Origin: Paenibacillus sp. V4I3
GTDB lineage: Bacteria > Bacillota > Bacilli > Paenibacillales > NBRC-103111
Assembly: GCF_030817215.1 (NCBI RefSeq)
Contig: NZ_JAUSZA010000001.1
Span: 6,360,501-6,424,500 of the forward strand
DNA: 64,000 bases
Reading direction: 5' to 3'
Shown: in pieces, positions 26,741 through 35,147 of the stretch
Numbering within the stretch: the first letter of the stretch is position 1
Layout of the letters: each line of letters begins with the position of its first letter
Made by a program: the position numbers and the translations under genes
Notes under the pieces: model-generated
What the model was told of the DNA's origin: nothing
Databases searched by the model: none
Seen by the model: only the letters and a program-made list of their open reading frames with translations

Positions 26741-26794
26741 GATGCCGCTACAAGCATCGAAGGTTATGAAATCTACAATACTTTTAGCGGCATC
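26741..26794. repeat. Long-loop inverted repeat between permease and binding-protein genes
   Basis: GATGCCGCTA (26741-26750) pairs with TAGCGGCATC (26785-26794) across a 34-base loop. There is no T run, so it is more likely an intercistronic RNA hairpin that adjusts binding-protein levels than a full terminator. It lies in the 212-base gap that otherwise shows no gene. Confidence 0.5.
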
Positions 26795-26843
26795 ACCTTA
26801 TATGTGTCTTCCGTCTTCGACTACCTCAACTGGTGTATGACCA

Positions 26844-27836
26844 TCACGAAGTTTTGCGAAGTTTCTTCTTGTTCCATTTCAATTTCGGTATAATAACCGC
26901 GAAAATAAGCAGCAAGCCCACAATAATGAGCAAGACTTGGGCTGGCACATTGACGAGACCTAATCCGTAACTAAGCATACCAACTAGGAAAACAGCGATG
27001 ATGGCGCCAATCATTCTGCCCTTGCCTCCTGCGGTAGAGATGCCGCCAAGGACAACCATGGCAATCACATCCAACTCGTAACCTGTTGCTACATTGGGCC
27101 GTGTACTCCCCATACGTGAGGTTAAGAAGATCGCGGTTACTGCAGCCATCAGTCCTGTTAGAGCAAAAACGATGACCTTGATCTTATCAACTTGAATCCC
27201 TGAAAAACGCGAAGCGGTTATATTATTCCCCATCGCATATACTCTTCGGCCGAACGTTGTCTTATGTAAGAGTAAGGCGAAGACGACCGCGAAGACGAAG
27301 AAAACAATCAGAATAAAAGGAATACCCTTCACATATTCCCATCCAAAGAAGCTGAACCAGTCCGGGAATTGCCCTTTCGCTTGATCTTCTAAGAGCATAT
27401 AAGCGATTCCGCGATAAATAATCATGGTCGCAAGTGTAATAATGACCGACGATAGCTCTTTAAACTTGACGATAAGAAGTCCGTTTACAAGCCCGCATAC
27501 AGTTCCAACTACCAGACAGATGAGCATGGAAAGTCCCATTGGTACACCTTGACTGTACAGATCCGCCATAATGACAGATGATAAGGCAACTGTGGAGGCG
27601 ACTGAGATATCAATCTCACCAAGAATCATGACCAGGACCATGGGAAGTACGATAAAAGCTTTATCGAGAAAGCCCATTGTTGCATCTCTTAAACTATCGA
27701 CATTCATATAATAGGGGGACAAGCTGGCATTCAGAATGTTGACCCCTATGAAAATAATGACTAACAGCCATTCCCATTGAAAGAAAAACGTTTTGTAATT
27801 AAAATCTCTTTTAGCTTGAATCGTTCTAAGTTCCAT
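26844..27836 (-). CDS. Sugar ABC importer permease, RbsC/RhaQ class
   Basis: A 330-residue polytopic permease (about eight to ten helices) of the branched/ribose class. It carries the hallmark segments FIVLPMVLVMILGEIDISV, VNGLLIVKFKELSSVIITLATM and the glycine-rich ELDVIAMVVLGGISTAGGKGRMIGAI that meets the ATPase. It starts four bases after the stop of the related permease at 27841-28875, and the pair would form a heterodimeric pore like RhaP/RhaQ. Confidence 0.88.
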   Translation of the reverse strand: MELRTIQAKRDFNYKTFFFQWEWLLVIIFIGVNILNASLSPYYMNVDSLRDATMGFLDKAFIVLPMVLVMILGEIDISVASTVALSSVIMADLYSQGVPMGLSMLICLVVGTVCGLVNGLLIVKFKELSSVIITLATMIIYRGIAYMLLEDQAKGQFPDWFSFFGWEYVKGIPFILIVFFVFAVVFALLLHKTTFGRRVYAMGNNITASRFSGIQVDKIKVIVFALTGLMAAVTAIFLTSRMGSTRPNVATGYELDVIAMVVLGGISTAGGKGRMIGAIIAVFLVGMLSYGLGLVNVPAQVLLIIVGLLLIFAVIIPKLKWNKKKLRKTS

Positions 27837-27840
27837 AGGC

Positions 27841-28875
27841 TTAAATCTTCCTCCTCATGAGGTGGTTGCGATCCACGCCCCTCTTCACCAAGGCATTCAC
27901 AAGCACAGCTATTAAAATAATCGTTCCTTGAATGGCCATCTGCCAGAAAGGAGATACATTAATAAGCGGAAGCGCGTTGTTCAAAATCCCAAGTAAAATT
28001 GATCCTAAGATAATACCCGAAATTTTGCCCGAACCGCCTGCAATGCTAACGCCTCCCAGTACACATGCAGCAATAACGCTTAACTCGTAACCCGAAGCTG
28101 TATCGCCTTGAGCGGATGCAAACTTGGATACCCATAACACGCCAGCAAGTCCTGCTAAGCTTCCCATAATGGCATAAACCATCCATAAAATTTTATCGTT
28201 GTTGATACCGCTAATTTTGGCAGATTCCGGATTGCTTCCAACGGCATAAATTTGACGGCCTGTTCGCGTATGATTGATGAAGTAGTAAAAAACGATGTAA
28301 ATGATAATAGCGATAAAGATAAGTGTGTTGATGCCGAAAATAGAACCTGTTGCAATCGCTTTGAAGCTATCCGGCATTTGGTGGGCACTCACCCATTTCC
28401 CACCGCTAACGGTAAAAGTAAGCCCCCGGATTACGTTCATCATCCCGAGTGTGGCGATGATGGGCAGTACGCCGGTTCTCGAAATAAGGAAACCAATGAT
28501 GACGCCGCTGATCAGACCAACTGATGTACCCAGCAGCATAACAACGAGCGGATGTAAGCCTGGGAAGGCGCTGACCGTCATGGATGAGATCATCCCAGAT
28601 AGAGCGAGTGTAGCCCCTATTGAAAGGTCGATGCCCCTCGTAATAATAACCAGCATCATACCGACGCTTAATATACTTAGAATGGCTGTATTCGTAACTA
28701 AATCATTGATATTCTCCAGCGTTAGAAAGCTGTTATTGTTCAACTGTACAATGATGGAAAGAACGATAATGAAAGTCAGCAAGCCGAGTTCACGGAACTT
28801 TGCGATGCTGGCGCCAAACGTTTTTCTTTCACCAGCTGGACTGAATGTTCTTTTCTCTATAACTTGGTTGCTCAT
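27841..28875 (-). CDS. Sugar ABC importer permease, RbsC/RhaP class
   Basis: A 344-residue permease paralogous to its downstream neighbour. Family blocks are SVGMMLVIITRGIDLSIGA, GFLISRTGVLPIIATLGMMNVIRGL and ELSVIAACVLGGVSIAGGSGKISG. The start is ATG 28875 after GGGGGAGGG; the upstream GTG at 28914 has no ribosome site. It begins 46 bases after the ATPase stop. Confidence 0.88.
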   Translation of the reverse strand: MSNQVIEKRTFSPAGERKTFGASIAKFRELGLLTFIIVLSIIVQLNNNSFLTLENINDLVTNTAILSILSVGMMLVIITRGIDLSIGATLALSGMISSMTVSAFPGLHPLVVMLLGTSVGLISGVIIGFLISRTGVLPIIATLGMMNVIRGLTFTVSGGKWVSAHQMPDSFKAIATGSIFGINTLIFIAIIIYIVFYYFINHTRTGRQIYAVGSNPESAKISGINNDKILWMVYAIMGSLAGLAGVLWVSKFASAQGDTASGYELSVIAACVLGGVSIAGGSGKISGIILGSILLGILNNALPLINVSPFWQMAIQGTIILIAVLVNALVKRGVDRNHLMRRKI

Positions 28876-28921
28876 GTCCTGATTTCCCTCCCCCTTGTTT
28901 ACTGAAGCAGACACGAGACTT

Positions 28922-30421
28922 TTATGCTAGCTGATCACTCATCGAAGCTTCAAGAATGGCTTCCTGCGTGACCTGTGTTCGATCCAAACGCCCCGTTATT
29001 CTACCTTCTCGCATAACGATGATGCGATCGCTCATCCCAATGACTTCAGGCATATCCGACGAAATTAAAATGATACCGTACCCTTGTGCAGCGAGGTCGT
29101 TCATAATTTCATAGATCGCAAACTTGGCTCCCACGTCGACGCCTTTGGTCGGTTCATCCAGAATGAGAACTTCGAGTTCAGCCGTCAGAAGCTTGGCGAA
29201 TACGACCTTTTGCTGGTTTCCTCCAGATAAGGAGCTGACCAAGTCATAAATACTTTGAGCTTTAACACTAACCTTTTCGGCTAATGACTTGGAAACTTCC
29301 GTTTCTCTGGCTTCGCTTAACCAACCGCCATTGGCATAATGCTCAATATTGGATAGCGTAATGTTCCGCCCAATATCCCAATCCAGCACTAATCCCTGCT
29401 TCTGCCTATCCTCCGGCAAATAACCAATGCCCAGCTTCATCGCATCTTGTGGATTACGGATGTTCGTTTGTGTTCCTTTCACATAAATGCTCCCTTGATC
29501 GGCCTGTTCGATACCAAAAAGGGTTTGGCACACTTCCGTACGTCCCGCTCCGACCAATCCAGTAAGCCCGAGGATTTCTCCTTTGTGCAATTGGAGCGAA
29601 ATATCTTTGAAATATCCTGTTCGTCCAAGCCCTTCCACCCGAAATACTTCTTCGCCAATCTTCGCTTCCTTTTTGGGGTAGAGCTGTGTAATTTCCCGCC
29701 CAACCATAGCGACTATGAGCTTATCGGTTGAAATATCGTGTACGCCCCAGGTTCCGATGTATCTAGCATCTCGGAATACCGTAACTTTACTTGCTAAACG
29801 GTACATGTCTTCAAATCGATGCGAGATGAAAATAATCGCAACGCCTCTGTCTCTTAGCTGCTCGGTAATGCGGTAGAGCTCCTCGCTCTCCCGCTTCGTA
29901 AGTGCAGCTGTCGGTTCATCCATAATAATAATGCGAGCTTCTGTTGACAACGCTTTCGCAATTTCTACAATTTGCTGCTGCGCCACACTTAAGGTCCCCA
30001 TTTGTGTGCGTGGTTCGAAATTTGCTCCCAAAGTATCGAGCAATTTTTTCGCCTCAATGTGCATCTCATTCCACAAGATTCTTTTTGTTCGTTTGTGTAT
30101 CTTTTCATGACCCATGAAAATGTTTTCCGTCACACTAAGGTCTGGATAACAGGTCACATGCTGATAAATGGCGGCAATACCGACTTTTTTGGCATCATTC
30201 GGATTATTAAACACCACTTTGTTACCGTTTACATAAATGTCACCTTGATCCGGTTGATGAACACCTGTAATCACTTTAATAAAAGTTGACTTCCCTGCGC
30301 CATTCTCTCCCATAAGTGCATGAATTTCACCGGCTCGCAGTTGAAAATGCACAAGATCGAGAGCTTTGACTCCTGGAAATGTTTTTGAAATCGCTCTCAA
30401 TTCAAGAACAAATTCACTCAT
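28922..30421 (-). CDS. Sugar ABC importer ATPase with two ABC domains (RbsA-like), first of two
   Basis: A 499-residue protein of two fused ATPase domains. The N-domain has Walker A GENGAGKST, signature LSVAQQQIVEIAKALS and Walker B IIIMDEPT. The C-domain has the degenerate P-loop GLVGAGRTEV usual for RbsA-type proteins, signature LSGGNQQKV and Walker B LILDEPT. It powers the permease pair encoded directly downstream. A separate promoter region with DeoR-type repeats (30495-30540) precedes it, so this ATPase, the permeases and the binding protein form one regulated unit, distinct from the second ATPase at 30609-32096. Confidence 0.9.
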   Translation of the reverse strand: MSEFVLELRAISKTFPGVKALDLVHFQLRAGEIHALMGENGAGKSTFIKVITGVHQPDQGDIYVNGNKVVFNNPNDAKKVGIAAIYQHVTCYPDLSVTENIFMGHEKIHKRTKRILWNEMHIEAKKLLDTLGANFEPRTQMGTLSVAQQQIVEIAKALSTEARIIIMDEPTAALTKRESEELYRITEQLRDRGVAIIFISHRFEDMYRLASKVTVFRDARYIGTWGVHDISTDKLIVAMVGREITQLYPKKEAKIGEEVFRVEGLGRTGYFKDISLQLHKGEILGLTGLVGAGRTEVCQTLFGIEQADQGSIYVKGTQTNIRNPQDAMKLGIGYLPEDRQKQGLVLDWDIGRNITLSNIEHYANGGWLSEARETEVSKSLAEKVSVKAQSIYDLVSSLSGGNQQKVVFAKLLTAELEVLILDEPTKGVDVGAKFAIYEIMNDLAAQGYGIILISSDMPEVIGMSDRIIVMREGRITGRLDRTQVTQEAILEASMSDQLA

Positions 30422-30494
30422 TGTTATCCCCTACTCGCTTGGATATTCTCTTCTCTGAATAGAATATACCATAGGAATAAGCAGTTGGCTATAC

Positions 30495-30540
30495 TTTTTC
30501 GTTTCTTTTGTTTATCTTTATGTTCGTTTGTGATCGTTTC
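30495..30540 (-). promoter_or_regulatory. DeoR-type operator repeats before the importer operon
   Basis: The plus strand contains repeated TTCGTTT, TTTGTTT, TTCGTTTG and TCGTTTC units spaced about ten bases, ending in TTCGTTTGTGATCGTTTC. TTTCGTTT direct repeats are typical sites of DeoR-family repressors such as AgaR. Nearly the same TTCGTTTGTG-x-TCGTTTC string lies in the DeoR gene promoter at 32991-33008. Confidence 0.65.
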
Positions 30541-30608
30541 ATATAAAAAGCCGCACAATGCTTAAATTCTATGAGGCTCCTTTACTGGCTTTCACGCTTA
30601 CCTACAGT

Positions 30609-32096
30609 CTATTTTCCTCCTGAAGCATAATACAAAATTTTCTCCTGCGTCGCCTCCTCTCTTTGGAACACGTTACGTATTTCACCGTTATACATCACGG
30701 CAATACGATCAGACATCCCCATAATTTCCGATAAATCCGATGAAATCATAATGATAGAGGCTCCTGAAAGCACAAGTTCATTCATCATGTTGTAAATATC
30801 GATTTTGGAACCAATATCAATGCCCGCGGTAGGTTCCTCTATGATCATGACTTTCGCATTAGCAAACAACCATTTTGCGAAAATCACTTTCTTCTGTTTA
30901 CCGCCACTCAAATTATTGACGTTTTCATCATCACTCGATTCAATGTCCAGTCTTTCGATCAGATCTTGCGCAAACCAGCGTTCCTTTTCGGTGTTCAGGA
31001 AGCCGAAGCTTGATATTCTCTCAAGATTAGTTAATGAAATATTTTGACCAATTGGTGCGTTGCTTAATAAGCCTTCTTCTGTGTTAATTCCCGTCATATA
31101 GCAGAGCCCGTTCTTCTTTGCTGTGTGCGGTGTCATGGATGTGTAAGATTTACCCTGCAGTTCCATACTGCCTTCGAAAGGTCCATTAATTCCGAACAGC
31201 ACTTTAGCAAGTGTCCGTCTTCCGGATCCGCTTAGCCCCGTTAATCCGATAATTTCCCCGCGTTTCACATCCAAATTGATATTGCGAATACGGCCATAGT
31301 AAGACATATTTTCCAAGCGTAGCACTTCTTTACCCAGCTTTACCTTGAGCTTAGGAAATCGATCTGCCAGCTCTTTACCAACCATGACTTTAACAAGATC
31401 GTTAAGCTCCATTTCATTGACACTGCATGTCTGAACAGACTCACCATCGCGAATTATCGTTACTTGATCAGCGATTTGAATAATTTCTTCTATACGGTGA
31501 GAGATGTAAATGATAGCGACACCTAACTTTTTCAGATCGCGAATGACTTTAAATAAGGTCTCTATTTCCTGCTCGGTTAACGCGGCCGTAGGCTCATCCA
31601 TGATAATAATTTTGGCATTATGGGATAGGGCCTTTATGATTTCAACAAATTTCTGTTGGCCCGAGCTTAATGATTTCACAGGCGTTCGTGCATTTATGTT
31701 CAAGCCAAAATCATCTAAGTATTTACGTGTTTCACGATATGCCTTATCCCAATCAATTAAACGATTCCATCTCTTAATCGGTTCCCTGCGAATGAATACG
31801 TTTTCAGCAATGTCGAGATCTTGAAATAAGCGAATCTCCTGGTAGATCATCGCGATACCCAGCTCCTGGGCTTCCTTCGGATTGGGGATCGAAACAAGCT
31901 CTCCATCTATGTATATGCTTCCTTCATCAGGCTGAAACAAGCCCGCCAATACTTTCATTAGTGTTGATTTACCGGCTCCATTCTCACCAATTAAGGCGTG
32001 AACCTGACCCGCATCTGCGCTGAAATCGATTTGGTTCAACACCACATTGTCATTAAACCTCTTCGTTATGCCCTTCATTTGCAAGAAATTTTCCAC
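30609..32096 (-). CDS. Sugar ABC importer ATPase with two ABC domains (RbsA-like), second of two
   Basis: A 495-residue tandem ATPase. The N-domain is canonical (GENGAGKSTLMK, LSSGQQKFVEI, IIMDEPT). In the C-domain the P-loop is GLSGSGRRTL, without the usual lysine, and Walker B reads VMIIEEPT, with Glu replacing the conserved Asp; the signature LSGGKQKKV is kept. The C-domain site is thus probably weak or structural. It begins 50 bases after the DeoR-family gene and seems co-transcribed with it, while no permease follows before the next promoter. It may pair with the other ATPase, serve different permeases, or be a duplicated leftover. Confidence 0.88.
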   Translation of the reverse strand: MENFLQMKGITKRFNDNVVLNQIDFSADAGQVHALIGENGAGKSTLMKVLAGLFQPDEGSIYIDGELVSIPNPKEAQELGIAMIYQEIRLFQDLDIAENVFIRREPIKRWNRLIDWDKAYRETRKYLDDFGLNINARTPVKSLSSGQQKFVEIIKALSHNAKIIIMDEPTAALTEQEIETLFKVIRDLKKLGVAIIYISHRIEEIIQIADQVTIIRDGESVQTCSVNEMELNDLVKVMVGKELADRFPKLKVKLGKEVLRLENMSYYGRIRNINLDVKRGEIIGLTGLSGSGRRTLAKVLFGINGPFEGSMELQGKSYTSMTPHTAKKNGLCYMTGINTEEGLLSNAPIGQNISLTNLERISSFGFLNTEKERWFAQDLIERLDIESSDDENVNNLSGGKQKKVIFAKWLFANAKVMIIEEPTAGIDIGSKIDIYNMMNELVLSGASIIMISSDLSEIMGMSDRIAVMYNGEIRNVFQREEATQEKILYYASGGK

Positions 32097-32146
32097 CTTA
32101 TATGCCCCTTTACTTCTCTATAGAATCAGCGTGTAGACAACAGGGA

Positions 32147-32923
32147 TTACCGGAAATCAAAAGTTGTATAAAGTTTGACGGCTTGCTCAAAGTAATACTT
32201 TTTATAGTCATTTGGTATTTGTGTGTTTGTAATTACTTTCTTAGCTATCGTCAGATCGCCAAGTCTGGCGAAGCCTTTGACATTGAATTTGGAGTAATCC
32301 GCAGCAATAATGATCTCGCTGGAAATTTTCGCAACCTCCTGCAGAATCATCGCTTCATCATAGTGACTAACCGTATACCCAGAGTCCAACTGTGCACCCT
32401 TTACACCTAGAAAAGCTTTATTCACATAAATGCCTTTGAGCATTTGCAGAGCGAACCCGCCAACGAGCATTGTTGACAATGGTACCAAATCGCCTCCGAT
32501 GACAATTGTCTTCACACCAGACGCATCTTTCAATTCAAGACCAATGGCCAAGTCATTCGTTAAAACGGTAATTTTCTTTGCTTTGATATTTCTTGCGATC
32601 TCCAGACATGTCGAGCCAGCGCTTAAGAATATGGCTTCTCCATCCTCAATCATTTGAGCTGCGATTTTACCGATCATTCGCTTCTCTTCCACGAATTTCT
32701 GTTCGGTATCCCCGCTTGAGGCAGAAGGAAGCGAATTCAATTTATCATTCAATACGGCGCCGCCATACGTTTTAACTAGAAATCCTTTTTGTTCTAGCTT
32801 ATCGAGGTCTCTACGAATCGTCACTTCCGTAACGGAAAACTTCTCACTGAGCTCGTATACATCGACCCGCTTCTCCGCCAGGAGCAGCTCTTTAATTTTA
32901 TTCAATCGTTCAATCGCAAACAT
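32147..32923 (-). CDS. DeoR family transcriptional regulator
   Basis: A 258-residue repressor. The N-terminal winged helix is RLNKIKELLLAEKRVDVYEL, then FSVTEVTIRRDLDKLEQKG and KTYGGAVL, the DeoR signature. The C-terminal sugar-phosphate-sensing domain has FLSAGSTCLEIARNI and KAFLGVKG and ends with KKVITN. DeoR proteins usually respond to phosphorylated sugar intermediates. It heads the gene group for the ribose/rhamnose-type importer. TTCGTTT repeats in its promoter and before the importer operon imply that it controls both. Confidence 0.9.
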   Translation of the reverse strand: MFAIERLNKIKELLLAEKRVDVYELSEKFSVTEVTIRRDLDKLEQKGFLVKTYGGAVLNDKLNSLPSASSGDTEQKFVEEKRMIGKIAAQMIEDGEAIFLSAGSTCLEIARNIKAKKITVLTNDLAIGLELKDASGVKTIVIGGDLVPLSTMLVGGFALQMLKGIYVNKAFLGVKGAQLDSGYTVSHYDEAMILQEVAKISSEIIIAADYSKFNVKGFARLGDLTIAKKVITNTQIPNDYKKYYFEQAVKLYTTFDFR

Positions 32924-32974
32924 GATAAAAACCCCTTATAAGTAGAAAGGTGCATTGATTTATTAGTTGTGTGT

Positions 32975-33008
32975 ATTATATCATGTTTCTTTCGTTTGTG
33001 TTCGTTTC
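32975..33008 (-). promoter_or_regulatory. Promoter and operator of the DeoR-family gene
   Basis: Minus-strand TATAAT (32975-32980) follows, about 17 bases downstream, a region where plus-strand TTTCTTTCGTTTGTGTTCGTTTC repeats (32986-33008) cover the expected -35. This matches the operator at 30521-30540, consistent with autorepression. Confidence 0.65.
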
Positions 33009-33047
33009 CGATTTATATGCAAAAACTCCCATTTACCCGCATTTCAT

Positions 33048-34196
33048 TTAGTATGAGCCAAGAACATTCTGTTTTCTACGAATCCATATAACAAGTCCAA
33101 ACACGATAACACACGTCATGGATACCCATGAACTATATAAAAAAACTTGTCTCATCCCGTAAGCCGAGCTCATAATTCCACCCAAAAAGCTGCCGATAAT
33201 ACGGGCGGCTCCAAGGCTGAGCAAGCCGTTGAGTGTTTGACCACTTGCCTTCCATTCTGAAGGCACTTCACGGTTGATAAACGTGGCAAGCGTAACAGAA
33301 AGCACGATGAAAATAAGTCCGTGCAGCAGCTGCACCGGTAATACCCAAAGTGGATTCCCAATTAAGGTAAACAAGAACCACCGGATTGAGGATGCGAGCG
33401 CGGCCACAATCAGAATTACTGAAATAGGGACGCGTTTGAAAATCCAGCCGGAAAACAGAAGAAACGGCAGCTCACTAAGTGAAGAAATCACCATCGACCA
33501 GCCTAGCAGCATACTGTCTCCACCCATCTCCTTGAAGTAGATTGGGAAGAATGCGTAATAGTAACCCAAGGTGATTTGAACAACAAAGTTGATACCCAAA
33601 TAAAACATTAGCTTACCGTTTCGGAAGAGCTCACGGAAACGTTTACCAGAAACGTTAGTCTGGCGGCCGGCAGCTGGCGGAAAACGCCAGAGGAACAGCA
33701 ATGCGGCGGCCATGGTTCCGGCGTAGACCGGGAACATCGAGCCAATGTGCGACTTGGCTGCGATGCCGAAAGCAAGAGACATGATAGCGAAACCCACTGT
33801 ACCTCCTAGGCGAATCCAACCAAAACTCCATGTGGGACGCCGTTCCAACTCCTCCAACGTAATCGCATCGCTGATTGCAAATATAGACGTCTGAAAAAAC
33901 GTAAACACACATATTAACACAAGCAGGTAAATGAAATGATGTGAGAACGGGAAGAACAAAATGGAAACACCGCTACCAATCAATAGAAAGCGAAGTACGC
34001 TATTCTTCGTCTTGGCTCGGTCACCCAACGCCCCCCAAACCGGTTGGCCAAACATTGCAACCAAGGGCCCAAGGCTGAGAAGCATCCCGATTTGCTCCTG
34101 AGAAAATTTTGCGCTATGCAGGTAAACCGGCATAAATGTGCCATAAACAGCGTTTCCCATGTATATGACTACGTAAAACAGCAAAAAAGAGTTCAT
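33048..34196 (-). CDS. MFS transporter (MFS_1-like, NupG/LacY-type)
   Basis: A 382-residue, twelve-helix transporter. It opens directly with MNSFLLFYVVIYMGNAVYGTFMPVYL and has the loop 2-3 motif GQPVWGALGDRAKTKNSVLR, resembling the proton-coupled nucleoside/oligosaccharide branch of the major facilitator family. The second half contains RVPISVILIVAALASSIRWF and HGLIFIVLSVTLATFI, also typical of that branch. It lies upstream of the DeoR gene on the same strand with 124 bases between them and its own start region. The substrate is unknown; a nucleoside or sugar is plausible. Confidence 0.85.
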   Translation of the reverse strand: MNSFLLFYVVIYMGNAVYGTFMPVYLHSAKFSQEQIGMLLSLGPLVAMFGQPVWGALGDRAKTKNSVLRFLLIGSGVSILFFPFSHHFIYLLVLICVFTFFQTSIFAISDAITLEELERRPTWSFGWIRLGGTVGFAIMSLAFGIAAKSHIGSMFPVYAGTMAAALLFLWRFPPAAGRQTNVSGKRFRELFRNGKLMFYLGINFVVQITLGYYYAFFPIYFKEMGGDSMLLGWSMVISSLSELPFLLFSGWIFKRVPISVILIVAALASSIRWFLFTLIGNPLWVLPVQLLHGLIFIVLSVTLATFINREVPSEWKASGQTLNGLLSLGAARIIGSFLGGIMSSAYGMRQVFLYSSWVSMTCVIVFGLVIWIRRKQNVLGSY

Positions 34197-34375
34197 CTTC
34201 GTTGTCAGCCCCTTCTTTCCTTTTAGAATAATACGTCATTTAAGAAGCAATCTCTTACATTTCACGAACGAGAAGTCGGCAGTATAAACTGTACGACAGT
34301 GTAGTGTGCAGTTCAAGAACTATTTTTCAAAAAATTCGAGATGTTGGTCGACCACTAAGTGCGACGATGTAGCGT

Positions 34376-35035
34376 GTAGAAGCATTAATCCGGTGGAATC
34401 ATCCCGAGAAGGGAATCATCTCTCCATTGCAATTTATTCAAATGCCGAAGAAGTTGGACTCATTGTTCCAATCGGGAAATGGGTCTTGCATGAGGCCTGC
34501 AACAATGGCGTTTATGGATGGATCATAACCATTTTGAACAAACATTTAAAATGTCCGTCAATTTATCCTCGAGGCAGATGTATGAACTGGACTTAATTGA
34601 ATTGATTTCCAAGATTTTGAATGAAACAGGTATGGATCCCCATTTCTTGGAAATTGAAGTTACGGAAAGCATCAGTATGAATCTTGACCGTGCAACGATG
34701 CTGCTTTCCAAACTGAAGGCATTGGAGTAAGCATTTCGATTGACGATTGGTACGGGGTTTAGTTCGTTGGCGTATTTGAAGAACTTCCCTATCGACCGCA
34801 TTAAAATAGATTGAACATTTATTAAAGACCTGTCTAATGATATAAGCGATCAAAACATAGTGAAGACCATCATCGCCTTGGGTATCAATTTAAATCTAAA
34901 GTAATCGCTGAAGGCGTCGAGTCTGAAGAGCAGCTTAATCTTTTAAGAAACTATGGTTGTCATGAAGCACAGGGATATTTTCTGGGCCTTCCGATGTCTG
35001 CGGATAACATCGCTAAGATTATTTATTCGGAATAG
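34376..35035 (+). pseudogene. Decayed EAL-domain (cyclic-di-GMP phosphodiesterase) gene
   Basis: Fragments in changing frames line up with an EAL domain: EALIRWNHPEKGIISPLQFI (34379 on), then AEEVGLIVPIGKWVLHEAC, then FKMSVNLSSRQM and DPHFLEIEVTES, then SIDDFGTGFSSLAYLK-like residues, KID-stop-TFIKDLSND and VIAEGVESEEQL to EAQGYF, ending at TAG 35033-35035. There are at least three frame changes and an in-frame TGA where the family has RSF or similar. No start or upstream sensor/GGDEF part is left. The gene cannot make a working enzyme. Confidence 0.82.
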
Positions 35036-35147
35036 GGCAATTAAAAAATATTTTTAAATCGTTGAAACAAATCGGAAAGCTCATCCGTTATGAGGATATA
35101 GATGAAAATAATGGAAACCCTCAAAACTCAAGAAAAGGATGAAGAAG

